In this document: positions 32,396 to 40,598 of the stretch, piece by piece
Numbering within the stretch: position 1 is the first letter of the stretch
Layout of the letters: each line of letters opens with the position of its first letter
Source: an uncultured Alphaproteobacteria bacterium
GTDB lineage: Bacteria; Pseudomonadota; Alphaproteobacteria; GCA-2731375
Length of the DNA: 64,000 nucleotides
Reading direction: 5' to 3'
Assembly: GCA_951812805.1 (NCBI GenBank)
Contig: CATOSZ010000004.1
Coordinates: forward strand, 248,001 to 312,000
The notes under the pieces: model-generated
The model's database searches: none
Seen by the model: the letters and a program-made list of their open reading frames with translations, nothing else
Told to the model about the DNA's origin: nothing
Position numbers and translations under genes: made by a program

Positions 32396-34168
32396 ATGAG
32401 GCTTCGCGCCATCGCACCAGCCGTCGTCGCGGCCCTGTTCGTTTCGATGCTGCATCTCGGATGGTGGGCCGTCGGCTTTTCCAGCGCCGAGGGCTCCGGC
32501 TTGACCGATCCCGACAGCTACATGCGCCTGGTGCGGATCGAACGGCTGCTGGCGACGGGCGGCTGGTTCGATTCCGCCCTGCCCCGCGCCAATGCCCCCG
32601 ATGGCGGCGACCTGCACTGGACGCGCTTCCTCGACCTGTTGTTGCTAGCCGTCACCCTGCCGATGGCTCCGGTTCTGGGCATGAAGGCGGCACTGTTTAC
32701 CGCGGCGGTCCTGATCAGTCCGCTGCTGCATGTCGCCGCGGTCCTTGCCCTCGCCTGGGCGGTGACGCCGCTCCTCGGCCGGCGGGTCGCCGCGCTCGCC
32801 GGCGCCTTCACCGCCATACAGCCCGGCATCATGAGCTATGCCCACGTCGGCACCGCCGATCACCACACGCTCTATCTACTGGTCACCATCCTGGCCTTCG
32901 GCGCCCTGCTCCGCGCCCTGCTGTCGCCCGACGGGCGCGCCGGCGCCGGTACCGCGGGCGTGTTCCTCGCCGCCGGCCTCTGGGTCGGCCCGGAGACGCT
33001 GGTCTTCATCGCCCTGGCCCTGGTCGCCTGCGGCCTGCCCTGGCTCCGCGGCGAGGCGCGCGGCGCGGTCACCGCGTTTCACGCGATGCTCGCCGCCAGC
33101 CTCGCCGGCCTCGCCGTCGTCGCGCTCGAGTGGGGGCCGGGTGCCCTGACCAGCGTGGCCTACGACCGGATATCGATCCTCCATCTCACCCTGCTGGCGC
33201 TGCTTACCGGGTTCTGGGCGCTGGTCCTGCGCTTTCCCGCGAAGACTCCAATCACGCGCCTATTCCTCGCCGTCGCCGGCGCGGCACTGTGCCTGGCCGT
33301 CCTCCGTGGGCTCTACCCCGACCTGTTCGAGGGCGCCCTCGCCGGCGTCCCGCGCGAGGCGCTGCCCTACATCCACATGGTCAACGAGTACCGGCCGGTG
33401 CGCGGGCTCGCGAACGCGCTGATCCTGTTCGGCACCTTCGTCTTCGCCGTCCCCTGGGTCCTCACCCGGCTATGGCGCGCGTGGGGCGAGACGACGCGCT
33501 GGGGCTGGGCGGCACTCGCCCTCTGTCTGCTGTTCTATCCGCTGTTCGCCCTCGCCTGGCAGCGCTGGGCGCCTTACGGCGGCATCTTCCTGGCGATCGC
33601 CCTCGCCGGCCTCGCGGCAGACGTCGACCGCACGATCGACGGGCGTCTGGCCGGCCTGCGCCGCGTGCCGTTCAAGGTCGCGGCGCTGCTCGCGCTATTG
33701 GTCGGACCGATGGTGCTGGGCCTGGCGCTACGCGCCGCCACCCCGGCCCGGCCCGCCGGCGGCGAGCACATGGCGCGGCCGGCCTGCGACCTCGCCCCGC
33801 TGGTCGCCTATCTGCGGCGCTCGCCATGGGGCGACCGGCCCCACACGCTGCTGGCGTCCGCCAACTTCGGACCAGAACTGCTCTACCGCACGCCGCACCG
33901 GGTCGTGGCGATGCACTACCATCCCTTGATCGCCGGCCTCTACGACAGCGTGAAGTTTCTCGAGACCGGGGACGAGGCCCGCGCCCGCGCTATCGCCCGG
34001 CGCCGGGCCGTCGGCCTGATCGTGATCTGCCCGGGGTCGGGCCATCTGGACTATGCGCTCTGGCACGGCCGGGGCATGTACGACCGGTTGCTCGACGGCG
34101 ATCCGCCGTCTTGGATCTCCCCCCTCGGCCGGGTCGGTGATTTCGAGGTCTATCGTGCCATGCCTTAA
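32396..34168 (+). CDS. STT3/PglB-like oligosaccharyltransferase-fold membrane protein
   Basis: A 590-residue polytopic GT-C protein with about 11-13 hydrophobic helices and a soluble C-terminal domain (from about residue 455). The first extracellular loop has TDPDSYMRLVRIERLL, matching the metal-binding 'D-P-x-x-Y' motif of STT3, and a later loop has VGTADHHTLYLL, matching the archaeal/bacterial 'D-H-H' motif. These families transfer lipid-linked glycans to protein. The WWDYG acceptor-binding motif is absent, so the acceptor is uncertain. No glycan-assembly genes surround it. Start ATG 32396 after GGAGG; the frame is open further upstream but antisense to the methyltransferase. Confidence 0.75.
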   Translation: MRLRAIAPAVVAALFVSMLHLGWWAVGFSSAEGSGLTDPDSYMRLVRIERLLATGGWFDSALPRANAPDGGDLHWTRFLDLLLLAVTLPMAPVLGMKAALFTAAVLISPLLHVAAVLALAWAVTPLLGRRVAALAGAFTAIQPGIMSYAHVGTADHHTLYLLVTILAFGALLRALLSPDGRAGAGTAGVFLAAGLWVGPETLVFIALALVACGLPWLRGEARGAVTAFHAMLAASLAGLAVVALEWGPGALTSVAYDRISILHLTLLALLTGFWALVLRFPAKTPITRLFLAVAGAALCLAVLRGLYPDLFEGALAGVPREALPYIHMVNEYRPVRGLANALILFGTFVFAVPWVLTRLWRAWGETTRWGWAALALCLLFYPLFALAWQRWAPYGGIFLAIALAGLAADVDRTIDGRLAGLRRVPFKVAALLALLVGPMVLGLALRAATPARPAGGEHMARPACDLAPLVAYLRRSPWGDRPHTLLASANFGPELLYRTPHRVVAMHYHPLIAGLYDSVKFLETGDEARARAIARRRAVGLIVICPGSGHLDYALWHGRGMYDRLLDGDPPSWISPLGRVGDFEVYRAMP

Positions 34169-34174
34169 GCGGCG

Positions 34175-34957
34175 TTAGGCGCAGTGCGCCAAAACCGCGG
34201 CGGCGACCGCCTCGGGCGCGTCGATCTCGGCCAAATGGCCGACGCCCGCCAGGTGCTGTACCGTGGCGGACGGCCCGATGGCCTCGGCGAAGGTATCCGC
34301 ATAGCTCACCGGCACCACTTGATCCGCCTCGCCCCACAGCACCAGCGTCGGCTGATCGATGCGACCGAGCCGCGAGCCGAGCCCGGTATCGGAAAGCGGC
34401 CAGAGGATCCGCGCGCCGGCCTCGTTGGCCCGGATGCCCAGGATCTGCCACTCGCCTTCGTCTTCGCCCTCAGGCATCACGCTCACCGCGTCCAGCTTCG
34501 CCGGATCCGCGACGTAGAGCTGGCCCTGCGTGCCCGGACGCTGGGCCCAGACGTCGGTCACCGGTCGCGCCTCGTCGTAGATGCCGAGCGGCGAGATCAG
34601 CACCAGCCGCCGGACCGAGGCCGGCCAGATCGCCGCCATCTCCGCCGCGAAGGACCCGCCGAGGGAGACGCCGACCAGGTCCGCACCGTCGAGCCCGGCA
34701 CCGCTGATCAGATCGCGCACCGCCAGCAGCCAGTCGAGATGTGTGTCGAGGGCATCGTGGCCGCGCCCGCCGCCCGGAAAGCCCGGAAGCGAGGGCGCGA
34801 CGACCCGGCGGGTCTTGGCCAGCACGTCGAGGAACGGTGTCCAATTGGCCAGGCCGCCGAGCCCGGCGAGAAAGCCGATCGGCGCGCCCTCGCCCTTTTC
34901 CCAGACCCGGCAGGTCGTGCCCCGAACCTCGACCCCGCGCTCACTCGGCCCACCCAT
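34175..34957 (-). CDS. Alpha/beta hydrolase, serine type
   Basis: A 260-residue hydrolase. The nucleophile elbow GVSLGG (about residue 97) gives a catalytic Ser; WGEADQVVPVSYAD supplies the acid and GVGHLAEIDAPEA the His. HG-type oxyanion segment reads FLAGLGGLANWTPF. The DLVGVSLGGSFAAEMAAIWP stretch resembles C-C bond hydrolases and proline iminopeptidase relatives, but substrate is open. It lies convergent with the STT3-like gene, six bases apart, and 83 bases downstream of the Rieske oxygenase on the same strand. Confidence 0.85.
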   Translation of the reverse strand: MGGPSERGVEVRGTTCRVWEKGEGAPIGFLAGLGGLANWTPFLDVLAKTRRVVAPSLPGFPGGGRGHDALDTHLDWLLAVRDLISGAGLDGADLVGVSLGGSFAAEMAAIWPASVRRLVLISPLGIYDEARPVTDVWAQRPGTQGQLYVADPAKLDAVSVMPEGEDEGEWQILGIRANEAGARILWPLSDTGLGSRLGRIDQPTLVLWGEADQVVPVSYADTFAEAIGPSATVQHLAGVGHLAEIDAPEAVAAAVLAHCA

Positions 34958-35040
34958 CGCCCGTTCTCCGCCTTGCTGATCAGGAATGTCGTCGCGCCGA
35001 ACGGCACGGCCGCCATCCTAATCTCGCCCTCGCGGGCGCG

Positions 35041-36342
35041 CTACTCTGCCGCCACGCGGCCGAGCGGGTCGCCGAAGCGTTCCTGTAGGACTGCCTCGAA
35101 GTCCCGGCCCTCGGCGGCGATCCAGCTGCCGGGGCGGGTGCGGAAGGCCGCGGCGAGGTAAGGGGCCGTCGGCGCCTCACCGCTTTCGGCGAGCGCGGTG
35201 GCGCCGGCCATCACCGTGCGGCGGAAGCGAACAACGGCCGCATCGGTCGCGGTCAGGATCTCGCGGGTGCGGTCGGCGATGCGGCCCTGGCTCTGCTGGA
35301 TCATCAGGTCCTGCTCGGCGAGACCGGGGACACCGGTGAAGCTGCGATGTTTCTGGGCCTCGCGGTCGATCAGATAGTCGTTGGCCCGGTTGGCATGAGG
35401 ACGATAGTCGGCATCGACATGGGCGACGATGCCATGCCCGGCATCGAGTTTCGCGCGCTCCTCCGCGCCGATGTCACGCTCCGGATTCCAGGCGTAGGTG
35501 TACATCCAGCAGGTCTCGTCGTCCTGCGGCGCCAGGGTGTAGCCGAAATAGGTCTCCCCCGGCAGGGTCGAGGGGCCGGTGCCGTGCGCCGGCAGCAGAT
35601 ACTGCGTGATGCGCCAGTAGGTCTCGCTTGGATCCGCGGCCCGCGCGCCGCCGACGACGAAGCCGACGTCGTGTGCCTGCAGCGAGAACTTCGGCATCGG
35701 ATCGCGGCGGATCCAGCCGAGGCGGCGGGTGTCGGCCGGCGCGTCGGGATTGTCGTCCGTGGGGACCGCGGGCGCGGGCATATGCAGGAAGGAGAAGTGG
35801 GAGGTGTCGAGCCCGCCCTCCATGATCTGCGCCCAGTTGCATTCCACCAGCTGCTTGGACACGCGCCGGCGCGCCGGCGCCATGGCGCCGAACTCAAGCT
35901 CCGGCACGCCCGGGAGGTTCTCGGTGTTCGGGCCCATGTAGGCCCAGACGATGTCACCGTATTCCCGGGTCGGGTAGGCCTTCACGCGGACCGTGTCGTG
36001 ATGGCGCGCGCCCGGCGGCACGTTCGGCAGGTCGACCGCCTTGCCGTCCACGTCGAACTTCCAGCCGTGATAGACGCAGCGCAGGCCGCAACCCTCATTC
36101 CGCCCCCAGAAGAGGTCGGCGCCGCGATGCGGACACCGTGAGCTGACCAGGCCGACGCGTCCCTCGCTATCGCGAAAGGCGATGAGGTCCTCGCCCATCA
36201 GGCGGACCCTGACGGGCGGGCCGTCGGGCGCCGGCAGCTCCTCGACCAGGGCCGCCGGTTGCCAGAAATGGCGAAAATAATCGCCCATCGGCGTTCCCGC
36301 ATCGGTACGGGTCAACAGCTCGTTTTCCGCCGCCGTCAGCAT
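35041..36342 (-). CDS. Rieske aromatic-ring-hydroxylating dioxygenase, alpha subunit
   Basis: A 433-residue Rieske oxygenase of the phthalate dioxygenase/vanillate O-demethylase type. The [2Fe-2S] site is SRCPHRGAD...LRCVYHGWKF (C-x-H-x17-C-x2-H) at residues 69-95. The mononuclear iron site is NWAQIMEGGLDTSHFSFLH with the bridging Asp and two His. It would hydroxylate or demethylate an aromatic substrate with electrons from a separate reductase, which is not encoded nearby. ATG 36342 follows GGGAGAAG; a 15-residue extension is unlikely. The downstream hydrolase is on the same strand and could be co-expressed. Confidence 0.93.
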   Translation of the reverse strand: MLTAAENELLTRTDAGTPMGDYFRHFWQPAALVEELPAPDGPPVRVRLMGEDLIAFRDSEGRVGLVSSRCPHRGADLFWGRNEGCGLRCVYHGWKFDVDGKAVDLPNVPPGARHHDTVRVKAYPTREYGDIVWAYMGPNTENLPGVPELEFGAMAPARRRVSKQLVECNWAQIMEGGLDTSHFSFLHMPAPAVPTDDNPDAPADTRRLGWIRRDPMPKFSLQAHDVGFVVGGARAADPSETYWRITQYLLPAHGTGPSTLPGETYFGYTLAPQDDETCWMYTYAWNPERDIGAEERAKLDAGHGIVAHVDADYRPHANRANDYLIDREAQKHRSFTGVPGLAEQDLMIQQSQGRIADRTREILTATDAAVVRFRRTVMAGATALAESGEAPTAPYLAAAFRTRPGSWIAAEGRDFEAVLQERFGDPLGRVAAE

Positions 36343-36422
36343 GACCGCTTCTCCCTGGTCTCGGAAACCTCGCCGACATGATAGCATCGCCGCGAAAGAT
36401 GCCCAGCCAGAGGAGAAATCGC

Positions 36423-37001
36423 ATGAGCACGGCCGACCCGCACCGCGTCATCCTGACCGGCGAGAACCCGTTCATCCGCCTCGCAGCCACGGACGGCGCA
36501 GAGAACACCACCGACGCCAGCTTCTGGCGCGTCCTCTTCAGCCCCGCCGGCCCCGGCAATGTGCTCTATATCAAAAGCGAGCTCACCGACGAGGAAACGC
36601 GGATCTATTCCGACAACATCGCCATGGCGCGCTGGCTGCAAGACACCATCCAGGGCAATTTGAACGCAGCGACGGCGGATACTTCGATCCCCGTGATCGA
36701 CGCCGAGTTCACGAAGGAAGGCGATCCCGCCTATTTCTGGACCGAGCGCATCACCAGCGAGATGGACGACATCACCATGACCTGGTTCGATCTCGGCGAC
36801 CCGCTGCTGATCCACACCGAACCGGGCGTGCCGGCGGACCGCAAATGGGGGGTCTGCACCGTGCTGATCCCGGCCATGGGCACCCGCCTCACCGTCAACG
36901 GCATGCAGGCCCAGGGCCAGGCCTGGCCGCGGGAGCGCGAGGGTCGCGCCTTCTCGACCTGCGCGCTCGCCTTCTCGGAAAGCTGGACGGAGCAGCGCTG
37001 A
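36423..37001 (+). CDS. Conserved-looking protein of unknown function
   Basis: A 192-residue protein I do not recognise. It starts MSTADPHRVILTGENPFIRL after AGAGGAG and has no signal peptide, membrane helix or cofactor motif. Composition is mixed alpha/beta with repeated aromatic-acidic pairs (YFWTERITSEMDDITMTWFD; TCALAFSESWTEQR). It is divergent from the Rieske dioxygenase, 80 bases apart, and is followed five bases later by the beta-propeller gene, so it could share regulation with either. Codon use looks like neighbouring genes, so it is likely real. Confidence 0.7.
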   Translation: MSTADPHRVILTGENPFIRLAATDGAENTTDASFWRVLFSPAGPGNVLYIKSELTDEETRIYSDNIAMARWLQDTIQGNLNAATADTSIPVIDAEFTKEGDPAYFWTERITSEMDDITMTWFDLGDPLLIHTEPGVPADRKWGVCTVLIPAMGTRLTVNGMQAQGQAWPREREGRAFSTCALAFSESWTEQR

Positions 37002-37005
37002 GGCC

Positions 37006-37920
37006 ATGCTCCGCGCCCTCCTCGTCCTCTTGCTGCTGATCGGCCTGCCTGCGGCAGCGCAGGCCGAAGCGCGCCATGTCCTGAAGGGACGGATCATTCG
37101 CGCCCTGGCGGTGGAGCCGGGCGATCCGTCGCACATCCTGGTCGGCCAGAAGGCCGGGGCGCCAGGCTCCGCGCTGGTCTTTCGCAGCCTGGACGGCGGG
37201 CGACAGTGGCGCACGCTCAACGGCAATCGCCCGCTCTCGCCCGAGGCGAGCGACGTGCAGGCCGTCGCCGCGCTCTCCAAGCAGGTGCTGCTGGCCGGCA
37301 CCTGGAAGCACGGCCTCTACGTCTCGCACGATGCCGGCGGACGCTTCGAGCGGGTCACCGACTTTCCGAGCCGCGACGTTCGCGACCTGGCCGTCGTCGA
37401 CGGCGTGGTCTTCGCCGCGACGGCACGCAGCGGTGTCTTCGAAAGCCGCGATGAGGGACGCAGCTGGCAAAGCATCGGCCCGGCGGGTGAGGCGTTTCTC
37501 TGGTCCCTCACCGCGACGGGGGAAGGCCTGCTCGCCAGTTCGCCCGAGGCCGGCGTCTTCCGACGCACGGCGGGCGGCTGGCGCAACCTGTTCGAGGACG
37601 GCAAGGCCCATGCGGCGGTGGGCGGTACGGGTCTGGTCGCCATCGCGGGCGAAGCCGGCCTGCATCTGCTGGCCAGGACCGAGCGACGACGCGCGCTCGA
37701 GGGTGAAAAGCTCGCCGACGTCGCCGCCGCCGGGGCCGGCCGTTTGATTGCCGGCTCCTGGTCGAATGGCCTGGTCGCGCTGACGTCGGACGGAAAGCTC
37801 GGCCGCCGCCTGCTCGCCGATCAGACCGTGCTCCACGTCCATGTCGTCGACGGCCAGGTTCTGGCCGGCACCTGGGGTGGCGGATTGCATTTCCTGCCGC
37901 TCGACAGCTTGTGGCCTTGA
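37006..37920 (+). CDS. Exported BNR/Asp-box beta-propeller protein
   Basis: A 304-residue secreted protein. Residues 1-20 (LRALLVLLLLIGLPAAAQA) are a signal peptide. The rest carries several Asp-box (S-x-D-x-G-x-x-W) or close copies: RSLDGGRQWRTL, VSHDAGGRFERV, ESRDEGRSWQSI, with later degenerate blades, as in sortilin/YCF48-like propellers. Such propellers bind proteins or glycans; no enzyme residues can be assigned. It starts five bases after the preceding gene and its end overlaps the ankyrin gene by 10 bases, forming a three-gene unit. Confidence 0.75.
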   Translation: MLRALLVLLLLIGLPAAAQAEARHVLKGRIIRALAVEPGDPSHILVGQKAGAPGSALVFRSLDGGRQWRTLNGNRPLSPEASDVQAVAALSKQVLLAGTWKHGLYVSHDAGGRFERVTDFPSRDVRDLAVVDGVVFAATARSGVFESRDEGRSWQSIGPAGEAFLWSLTATGEGLLASSPEAGVFRRTAGGWRNLFEDGKAHAAVGGTGLVAIAGEAGLHLLARTERRRALEGEKLADVAAAGAGRLIAGSWSNGLVALTSDGKLGRRLLADQTVLHVHVVDGQVLAGTWGGGLHFLPLDSLWP

Positions 37921-38351
37921 GGGCGTATCTAACGGCAGCTGTTTTGATGCTGGCGGTATCGACCGCCGCGGCCGCACCGCCGCAGGCGATTCCCCTGCTG
38001 GCCGCGACCCTTGCGAACGACATCGCCGCGGTCCACCACCGGCTGGATGCGGGCGACGATCCGAACCTGGCCGACGGGGCCCGTAACACGGCGCTGATTT
38101 ACGCCGCCCGCGACGGGCGGACGGAGATCGCTCGCCTGCTGCTGGCGCGTGGCGCCGATCCGGGCTGGATCGATAGCGAGGGGGTGACACCGCTGATCCT
38201 GGCGGCGTTCAAGAACCATGTCGTCATCGCGCGCCTGCTGTTGGCGCGTGACGTAGACAGGAATCATCGGGATCAATGGGGGCGGCGGGCGATCGACTAC
38301 GCCCGCCGCCGTGGTCCCGAAGATGAAATCCTCCGCCTGCTGGCGGAGTAG
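37911..38351 (+). CDS. Exported ankyrin-repeat protein
   Basis: A 146-residue protein with a signal peptide (LTAAVLMLAVSTAAAA) and three ankyrin repeats: AIPLLAATLANDIAAVHHRL-D, NTALIYAARDGRTEIARLLL, VTPLILAAFKNHVVIARLLL, with DPN/DPG turns. The start is GTG 37911, or TTG 37917 which would overlap the previous stop as TTGA; both give the same signal peptide. Exported ankyrin proteins commonly bind partner proteins. Its 10-base overlap with the propeller gene suggests the two act together in the periplasm. Confidence 0.75.
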   Translation: MALRAYLTAAVLMLAVSTAAAAPPQAIPLLAATLANDIAAVHHRLDAGDDPNLADGARNTALIYAARDGRTEIARLLLARGADPGWIDSEGVTPLILAAFKNHVVIARLLLARDVDRNHRDQWGRRAIDYARRRGPEDEILRLLAE

Positions 38352-38363
38352 CGCTGCGGCCAC

Positions 38364-39011
38364 TCAGCCGAGCGCGCGGAGATCTTCGATCGTCTTGTCC
38401 GCTTCCGGGCGCCGGGTGTAGTCGACGTCGACATCCGTCGCGCGGACGATGCCTTCCTCGTCGATCACCAGACGGGCCGGAACCGGCAGGGTCCAGCTTT
38501 CATCACCATTGAACTTCGGCAGGTCGATACCGAATTCGGCATAGATCGCCTTCAGGTCGGCCGGCACCTCGAAGCGCAGGCCAAGCTCCGCCGCATAGGC
38601 GTTGCCCGGATCCGAAAGCAGATGAAAGTTGAGCGCGTTCTTCGCGATCATCGCCTGATTGTGGTCAGGCAGCTGCGGGGTGAGCGCGACGAGCGTCGCG
38701 CCGATGTCTTCCAGGTCTTCCAATACCGCCTGCAAAGCATACAGCTCTGCATTGCAGTAGGGTCACCACACGCCGCGGAAGACGGTGAGGACGACCGGCC
38801 CCTGGGCCAGAAGATCGTTGGAGTGAATTTCGACGCCTTGGGCGTTGATGAGGGAGAAGTCGGGCAATGTGGCGCCGACCTTGATCGCCTTGTCGGCGAT
38901 CCTGGCCTCGCGCTGCGCCTGGGTTACGGCGGACATCACCTCGCGCTTGTCGGCGGGTATCCGCTTCGCCCCGCCCGCCCGGATCTCGTCCAGTTTCTCG
39001 GCAAGAGACAT
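38364..39011 (-). CDS. Peroxiredoxin-like selenoprotein with UGA-encoded Sec in a U-P-Y-C motif
   Basis: Read through one in-frame TGA (38765-38763), the gene is a continuous 215-residue AhpC/TSA-like (PRX_like2) thioredoxin-fold protein. The TGA is codon 83 and falls in VFRGVW-U-PYCNAELYALQ, exactly the first Cys of the W-C-P-Y-C redox motif of cysteine-containing relatives. Everything after it (LSDPGNAYAAELGLRFEVP; VPARLVIDEEGIVRATDVD; DYTRRPEAD) is in the same frame and family-conserved, so a simple decayed pseudogene is unlikely. A SECIS-like hairpin follows the TGA. Sec83-Cys86 would be the catalytic pair for peroxide or disulfide chemistry. AAGGA precedes ATG 39011. Automated annotation would give an 82-residue and a 123-residue fragment. 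Confidence 0.85.
38730..38757 (-). promoter_or_regulatory. Candidate bacterial SECIS hairpin
   Basis: On the mRNA, CUGCAA (38757-38752) pairs with UUGCAG (38735-38730); after a U-U mismatch GCA pairs with UGC, closing an 8-base loop GAGCUGUA. The loop begins 16 bases after the UGA and with G, matching the published spacing (about 16-37 bases) and the loop-guanosine rule for bacterial SECIS elements that bind SelB. It lies within the coding sequence, as is usual in bacteria. Confidence 0.65.
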
Positions 39012-39093
39012 GCATCGTTCCTTTGCTTGGATGTGGAGAACGGTCGATGCCTACGCACGTATATCCTCGCCAGGCAAAGTCAATGGCCGGATC

Positions 39094-40497
39094 TCAACTC
39101 AGCCGGTTTATCCCGTCGAAAGCCGCCGTCTTGTAGCATTCGGCCAGCGTCGGATAGTTGAACACCGTGTCGACGAAGTAGTCGATCTTGCCGCCGAGGC
39201 TGAGCACCGCCTGGCCGATGTGGATGAGCTCCGAGGCCCCCTCCCCCAGGATGGCGACGCCCAGCAACTCGCGCGTCTCCAGGTGGAAGAGCAGCTTCAG
39301 AATGCCGACGGAATCGCCCAGGATCTGGCCGCGGCTGATCTCGTTGTAAGAAGCGCGGCCGACCTCGTAAGGCACGCCCGCGTCGGTCAATTCCTCCTCG
39401 CTGCGCCCGACGATGGAAATTTCGGGAATCGTGTAGATGCCGTAGGGCAGCAGGTCGGGCGTGTTCTCGGCCGGCGCGCCGAAGGCATGGCAGCAGGCGA
39501 TGCGTCCCTGCTCCATCGAGGTCGAGGCCAGGCTCGGAAAACCGATGACGTCGCCGACGGCGAAGATGTGCGGCAGCGAGGTGCGAAACTGTTCGTCGAC
39601 GGTGATCAGCCCGCGTTCGCCCGTCTCCAGGCCGATCTCGTCGAGGCCGAGGTCGCCGGTCGCCCCGGTCCGCCCGATGCTGTACAGCGCGGCGTGCGCC
39701 TGGATCTGCTTGCCGCTGGCCAGTTTGATCCGCACCTTCTCGCCGAGGCCGTCGCTGAACCGCTCCAAGCCCGCGACCTCCTCGCCGAGGCGGAGCGTGA
39801 TCCGGTTCTGTCGCATCTGATAGACCAGCGTGTCGATGATCTCGTGGTCGACGAAGCCGAGCAGGCGGGGCCGCTTGTCGACGACGGTAACGCGCATGCC
39901 GAGGGCGGCGAAGATCGTCGCGTATTCGAGGCCGATGACGCCGGCGCCGATGACCACCAGGCTGCGCGGCAGGCGCGGCAGGGTCAGGATCTCGTCGCTG
40001 GTGAAGATATGCTCGCCGTCGAACTCGACACCGGCGGCCCGCGTCGTCGTGGTCCCGACCGCGACGATGACGTTGTCCGCCGTCACTTCGCGATGCCCGC
40101 GCCCGTCGAGGGCGGAGAGCCGCAGGGTGTGGGGACCGACGAAACAGGCCTCGGCCGGCAGCAGGTCGACCTGGTTGCGCTGCAGCTGGTGCCGGCTGAC
40201 GTCCAGCTCGTGCGCGATGACATTGTCGGTGCGCACCAGCAGATCGGCGATCGAGATGTCGTCCTTGACCCGGTAGGAGGCGCCGTAGATTCCCCGCTCC
40301 CGGTAGCCGGAAAGGTGCATGACCGCCTCGCGCAGGGTCTTGCTCGGGATCGTGCCGGTATTGATGCAGGCGCCGCCGACGACGGCCTGGCGCTCAATGA
40401 CGGCGGTCCGCTTGCCGAGTTTGGCCGCCTGGATCGCCGCCCGGTGACCGGCGGGGCCGCTCCCCAGCACCACCAGTTCATAGTCACGTTCCGACAT
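39094..40497 (-). CDS. sthA: Soluble (Si-specific) NAD(P)+ transhydrogenase
   Basis: A 467-residue FAD-dependent pyridine nucleotide oxidoreductase. It transfers hydride between NADPH and NAD+. FAD motif VVLGSGPAGHRAAIQAAKLG at residues 9-28; VVGGACINTGTIPSKTLREA keeps only one cysteine where disulfide reductases have C-x4-C, which is diagnostic of SthA; second Rossmann motif VVIGAGVIGLEYATIFAALG; FAD motif IFAVGDVIGFP. ATG 40497 follows GGAGGG; the TTG at 40503 is less likely. It lies 82 bases upstream of the selenoprotein gene on the same strand, possibly linking NADPH balance with peroxide defence. Confidence 0.92.
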   Translation of the reverse strand: MSERDYELVVLGSGPAGHRAAIQAAKLGKRTAVIERQAVVGGACINTGTIPSKTLREAVMHLSGYRERGIYGASYRVKDDISIADLLVRTDNVIAHELDVSRHQLQRNQVDLLPAEACFVGPHTLRLSALDGRGHREVTADNVIVAVGTTTTRAAGVEFDGEHIFTSDEILTLPRLPRSLVVIGAGVIGLEYATIFAALGMRVTVVDKRPRLLGFVDHEIIDTLVYQMRQNRITLRLGEEVAGLERFSDGLGEKVRIKLASGKQIQAHAALYSIGRTGATGDLGLDEIGLETGERGLITVDEQFRTSLPHIFAVGDVIGFPSLASTSMEQGRIACCHAFGAPAENTPDLLPYGIYTIPEISIVGRSEEELTDAGVPYEVGRASYNEISRGQILGDSVGILKLLFHLETRELLGVAILGEGASELIHIGQAVLSLGGKIDYFVDTVFNYPTLAECYKTAAFDGINRLS

Positions 40498-40598
40498 GGA
40501 CAACCCTCCGCGCTTTTCCGCGCCCCCCGATAGGACGCCATCATACCCCTGCGGAACGAACTTCCGACAAGATTGTCACTGTCGGGTTAAGCGTGAGG

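Noticed and set aside
31330..34140. 936-codon plus-strand frame
   Set aside because: Antisense to the methyltransferase and out of frame with the STT3-like gene; arginine/proline-rich noise typical of shadow frames.
38364..38735. Two separate hypothetical genes (38763-39011 and 38364-38735)
   Set aside because: They are one frame interrupted only by a TGA at a redox-cysteine position; read together they give a full peroxiredoxin-like protein, and the second part has no natural start of its own.
38763..38765. TGA as a plain nonsense mutation in a pseudogene
   Set aside because: The codon sits exactly at the redox Cys, the downstream frame is intact and conserved, and a SECIS-like hairpin follows. 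A pseudogene remains possible but is the weaker reading.
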